A DNA stretch of 64,000 nucleotides from Isoetes taiwanensis (taxonomy: Eukaryota; Streptophyta; Lycopodiopsida; Isoetales; Isoetaceae), in contig JAJEKV010000031.1 of the NCBI GenBank assembly GCA_021234155.1, positions 4,232,835-4,296,834 on the forward strand, given 5' to 3'. Below, in pieces: positions 60,810 to 64,000 of this stretch (position 1 is the first letter of the stretch; each line of letters begins with the position of its first letter). The translations under genes and the position numbers were made by a program. Below the pieces are notes generated by a model, which made no database searches, had not been told where the DNA came from, and saw only the letters and a list, made by a program, of their open reading frames with translations.

Positions 60810-61700
60810 AAAGATGTCTTGCTCGCCCTTCCTATGGACTCCTATAACAACGGAAGCATAAACATAAACATCAGCACTAGCAATAACAACACAATCAGCA
60901 CCTCGAAGGGTAGTACCATCTATCCATCCATAGATCCATTATAGATATCAATATATATCATCATCACATGAGCTCTTACCCGGCTCGGACTTCGTGGGGA
61001 AAGTAGGCCCGGCAGGTTGGGGTCTCAAGATAGAGAGGATCGAGTTATGGCAATGATTTGGGCTGGCAATAGACAATGGCTAGGATTGACCACTCCATCC
61101 GCCCCTCCATTGCATACCTTGCGGATAGGCTCGTAATCCCATAGTATCATCCAATGGGACTACTTGAGTTGCATCTCCCGGTCCGATCATGTAGGAGGGG
61201 TTGCATCACCCCTCTTGAAGTGCAATGGCTCCATGGGCAGCTAAAGGATCATGGCGTCCTGCGCCCATAGCGGCCGAACTCCCCAAAACAAGAGCCGTGG
61301 GACACTGCAGCCCCTTGAGTCGGTCACGACACCTTCGACTAAGGAAGTGACTTATACCCAGCCCACACGAAGTGACCCACTATAAGCCTAGCCCACTATG
61401 GGTCCCTAGTAGCTGCACTTTCGGCGGGGACCTCCCTCCACTTTTCCACTAACCCCGTTATGTGGTGCTCAATCACTCCATAGCCTCCATAGCGGGTGGG
61501 CTCTATGCATAGATCGCATATAATAGGAAGTAAAGGGTCTAAACTAGAAGCATCATGTAAACAAGGCTACTAGGTCTCTACCCCCCTTTCCAATATAAGA
61601 GGACCAAACATGATCAACCAACATCATATATCCACATAACATGATAAATAATGACAATAACATCTAATCCTTCAAGTCTTCATTGTGTTGCTTGAGGAGA
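60810..61700. mobile_element. Diverged related LTR fragment, unit C
   Basis: Same segment as 38,930-39,830. Confidence 0.62.
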
Positions 61701-62382
61701 TGTTGTGCCGACTTTACTTCGAGTGAGATTGTATAAATGAGAAAATTCTATTGGAACATGAAAGCAGTAGACATGACTACGTTTGCTTACAATATGCTAA
61801 AGTCATGTTGAATAATAGGGAAGTTTGCTTGAAAGCATGGCATTGGGCCTACGGCATACGAAGTCCACTTTCTACAAGTGGAGAAAACGTTTCGTGGGTG
61901 GTCCTGAGTAGCTGAGCATGGGGAATCTGGGGTCAAAGAAAATACACTAGCAAGTAATGATGTGCTATCTATGTACATAGATGAGAATGCAGAGACTATG
62001 CCTCATAGATCCAAAAGCACAGTTGATGGTGTGAAGGAGAATGTGAAAAGGCTATCTTCTGTTTGAACAAGAAAGACATACATTTAGATGTTGATGCGGT
62101 GTGATAGACATGGTAGGAAGCATGTTTCTCCGGATCCTCTTTCTTGGCCGGATGGAAGGTACACCATTGAGAGGTAGAAATAGCCAGGAAAAATTGCGTT
62201 TTCAAAATGCAATAGTTGCATTGTCATAAAAGAGAAAATGGCTAAGACAATAGATCCAATGGGGAGAAGAGATTGCAAATGGAGAGGAAGTCATAGTCGG
62301 ATCTCTTGCGAAAGTCTTTCTTGGTCTGGAGAACAACATCACACCGTTCCCCGAGCAAGCCCTTGCTATCATACATGATAAA

Positions 62383-63530
62383 ATGGACCAAAACAAGACA
62401 ATGATACCTTGGGCTGGAGAAGCTAGCAAAATCGGTGTGGAGGGTGAATGCTTGAAAGTTAACGTGGCTGGTGCACTGATGTATAGGCATGGCACAGGTG
62501 CATTAGGTCATTTCTCAATTGACCTTTGGAAGGATGATTCGAATTTTCATGTTGGTTCTTTGAATCATGCTATCAAAACCTTGGAGAATACTTACGAAGG
62601 CAATTGGGGCCATTTGAGAGAAGGAGGTCACCACGAGTGCATGTGGGGATCCACATGCACTTTCGAAGCGACTATCAGTGCTACATTCTCAAAAGAGTTG
62701 CATTAGCTCTAGAATAGTACATGCATCCGACCTGTGCATTAAAGTGGAGTAGTTATCAAAGAGTGCATCAATATCATCATAGCTATGTCCAACTATCGTA
62801 AAACCTAGTTGTATTTGATCGAAGACACCCAACTAAACAAAATAGGATAGATAAGAGAAGAGAAGAGATATCTAATCTTGTTACGGCTGGCGTTTGTCTA
62901 GCTTGCAAATAGAGGCTCATGGGTAGCTTCTTAAGGTGCCCGATTGCGTGGGGGTACTACAAAGTCATGGCGGTGTTGTTGAGTTTTTAGTTCTCAACCG
63001 CACACTTTATTCTGAAGGGTTCCCGATTGGAAGTCTTTTGTGAAAGGATAGATTCATGATTGGTCATTTAGGGCCCTTATTGTTCAAGTTACTGCATGAA
63101 GGATGGGTGGCCACTAATGTATTACAAGATGAGACTAGGCCATAGAGAATGGTTGGATGATAAGGGTATTAGGATGTGGAAATCGGATGAAAATGGTGTG
63201 CCAATGATCTGGGTGGCTCTTCAAAGTCTATTAAGCCGTATGCAAGCCTGAAGTACATAGGTATTTTAAGGTCATCTATTGCAAAGTACATAATGCATTG
63301 GACTAATATCTCTAGGGCTGGAGTGAACTCATGGTCCAATTCCTACATGAATGAGGTTATTGGCTCTTGGTACGATCGATCGTGTCCTATGAGATGTTCT
63401 CTCTCGGCAATGCAAAAATAAAGAACTTTTGGCCTCAAACAAGGCAAGATGTGGTAGACGAGCCAGATCAAGCAGTGGTTGATGAATACAATGCTCCCCC
63501 AGCCTATGTGGGACCTGCAAAGGTTTAACC
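62383..63530 (+). pseudogene. Unrecognised coding-like segments, unit C
   Basis: Counterpart of 51,463-52,650. The first frame (62,383-62,706) stays open; the second is broken by small indels near 63,090 and 63,208. Confidence 0.38.
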
Positions 63531-64000
63531 TAAAAAATGCAGTTGAAATATTCGACCCATGCGAGGATGTCCAGAAAGGCATGTTCTTGGTTGTCAGGCC
63601 AGAAGATGTGTGTCCTACATGGGTAACCTATGCAGAAGAGGATCCTATATAAGACCCTAATCTTCCACATTATGAAGAGGTACTTGTGTCTTGGTGGGAG
63701 CCAGTGTCAAGGAAAGGTACAACATATGCTCGGCAATATCGGGATTCACGGCATAAAAGTGGAGGCCAAATCCTAATGATAGACCATGCTATCGGCCTCT
63801 CAAAACCATAGACTATGGTTGGTCAGTTGAGCCCAAGCCATTGTTCATAATGATCCCTACAAGTGTAGGTGTCTAGCTGCAGGAACTATTGGCTAAAGAG
63901 GCAACTGGAGGCGATGAGGACACTTGAACAAGTTATCTAGGTACGATAAATCAGATGCTATTCATTATGCTTATACATCTTTGCATCTTTAATAGGTGCT

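Larger units (their letters stand above)
58753..64000. repeat. Tandem segmental duplication, unit C (continues beyond window)
   Basis: Collinear with units A and B up to the window end. It is visibly noisier at CAG/CTG sites than the other two. Confidence 0.93.

Overview
This is eukaryotic, almost certainly seed-plant, nuclear DNA. The evidence is a class III peroxidase with the family's usual introns, a germin-like protein (GLP) gene, L1-type LINEs with plant-style ORF1 and zf-RVT domains, and a Ty3/gypsy chromovirus primed by initiator tRNA-Met. Low gene density and nested insertions suggest a large repeat-rich genome. A gymnosperm is possible, but I cannot prove it.

Layout. 1-5.2 kb: a decayed LINE on the minus strand, cut by the window edge. 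5.2-11.2 kb: sparse sequence with IQ-motif (ASPM-like) gene debris and small tandem repeats. 11.36-17.84 kb: a second, 5'-complete but frameshifted LINE (+) ending in poly(A). 17.85-19.2 kb: short tandem duplications. 19.18-20.47 kb: a four-exon class III peroxidase (-) with one lesion in exon 2. 21.9-22.3 kb: the 5' part of a GLP gene (+) with a TATA box. 22,328-37,354: a 15-kb LTR retrotransposon (-) inserted inside the GLP coding sequence with a TCCCC target duplication; the GLP gene resumes at 37,355.

The retrotransposon has LTRs, PBS, PPT, gag, protease, RT, RNase H, integrase and a chromodomain. It also carries about 4 kb of extra coding sequence between the PBS and gag. The first extra gene is a histone H3-like protein: it starts MARTKQ and ends in a nearly full-length H3 histone fold after a long charged tail. 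Two unrecognised ORFs follow. Three copies of a nested palindrome of about 70 bp sit in the leader and between these ORFs. A 1.8-kb Helitron carrying a PPR-gene fragment is nested near the 3' end of the element.

From 36.87 kb to the window end the sequence is a tandem segmental array with a unit of about 10.95 kb (copies A, B and a partial C). Each unit runs: LTR end, GLP 3' half, LINE 3' fragment, a diverged related LTR, unrecognised conserved ORF pieces, an internal direct repeat carrying a MITE or a short retroposon, then the 3' half of a peroxidase. Copies B and C start inside the LTR, so the duplication came after the retrotransposon inserted. It placed an LTR promoter directly upstream of truncated peroxidase exons.

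Many differences between otherwise near-identical copies fall at CAG/CTG or CG sites and include indels. Some 'frameshifts' may therefore be consensus errors rather than real mutations.
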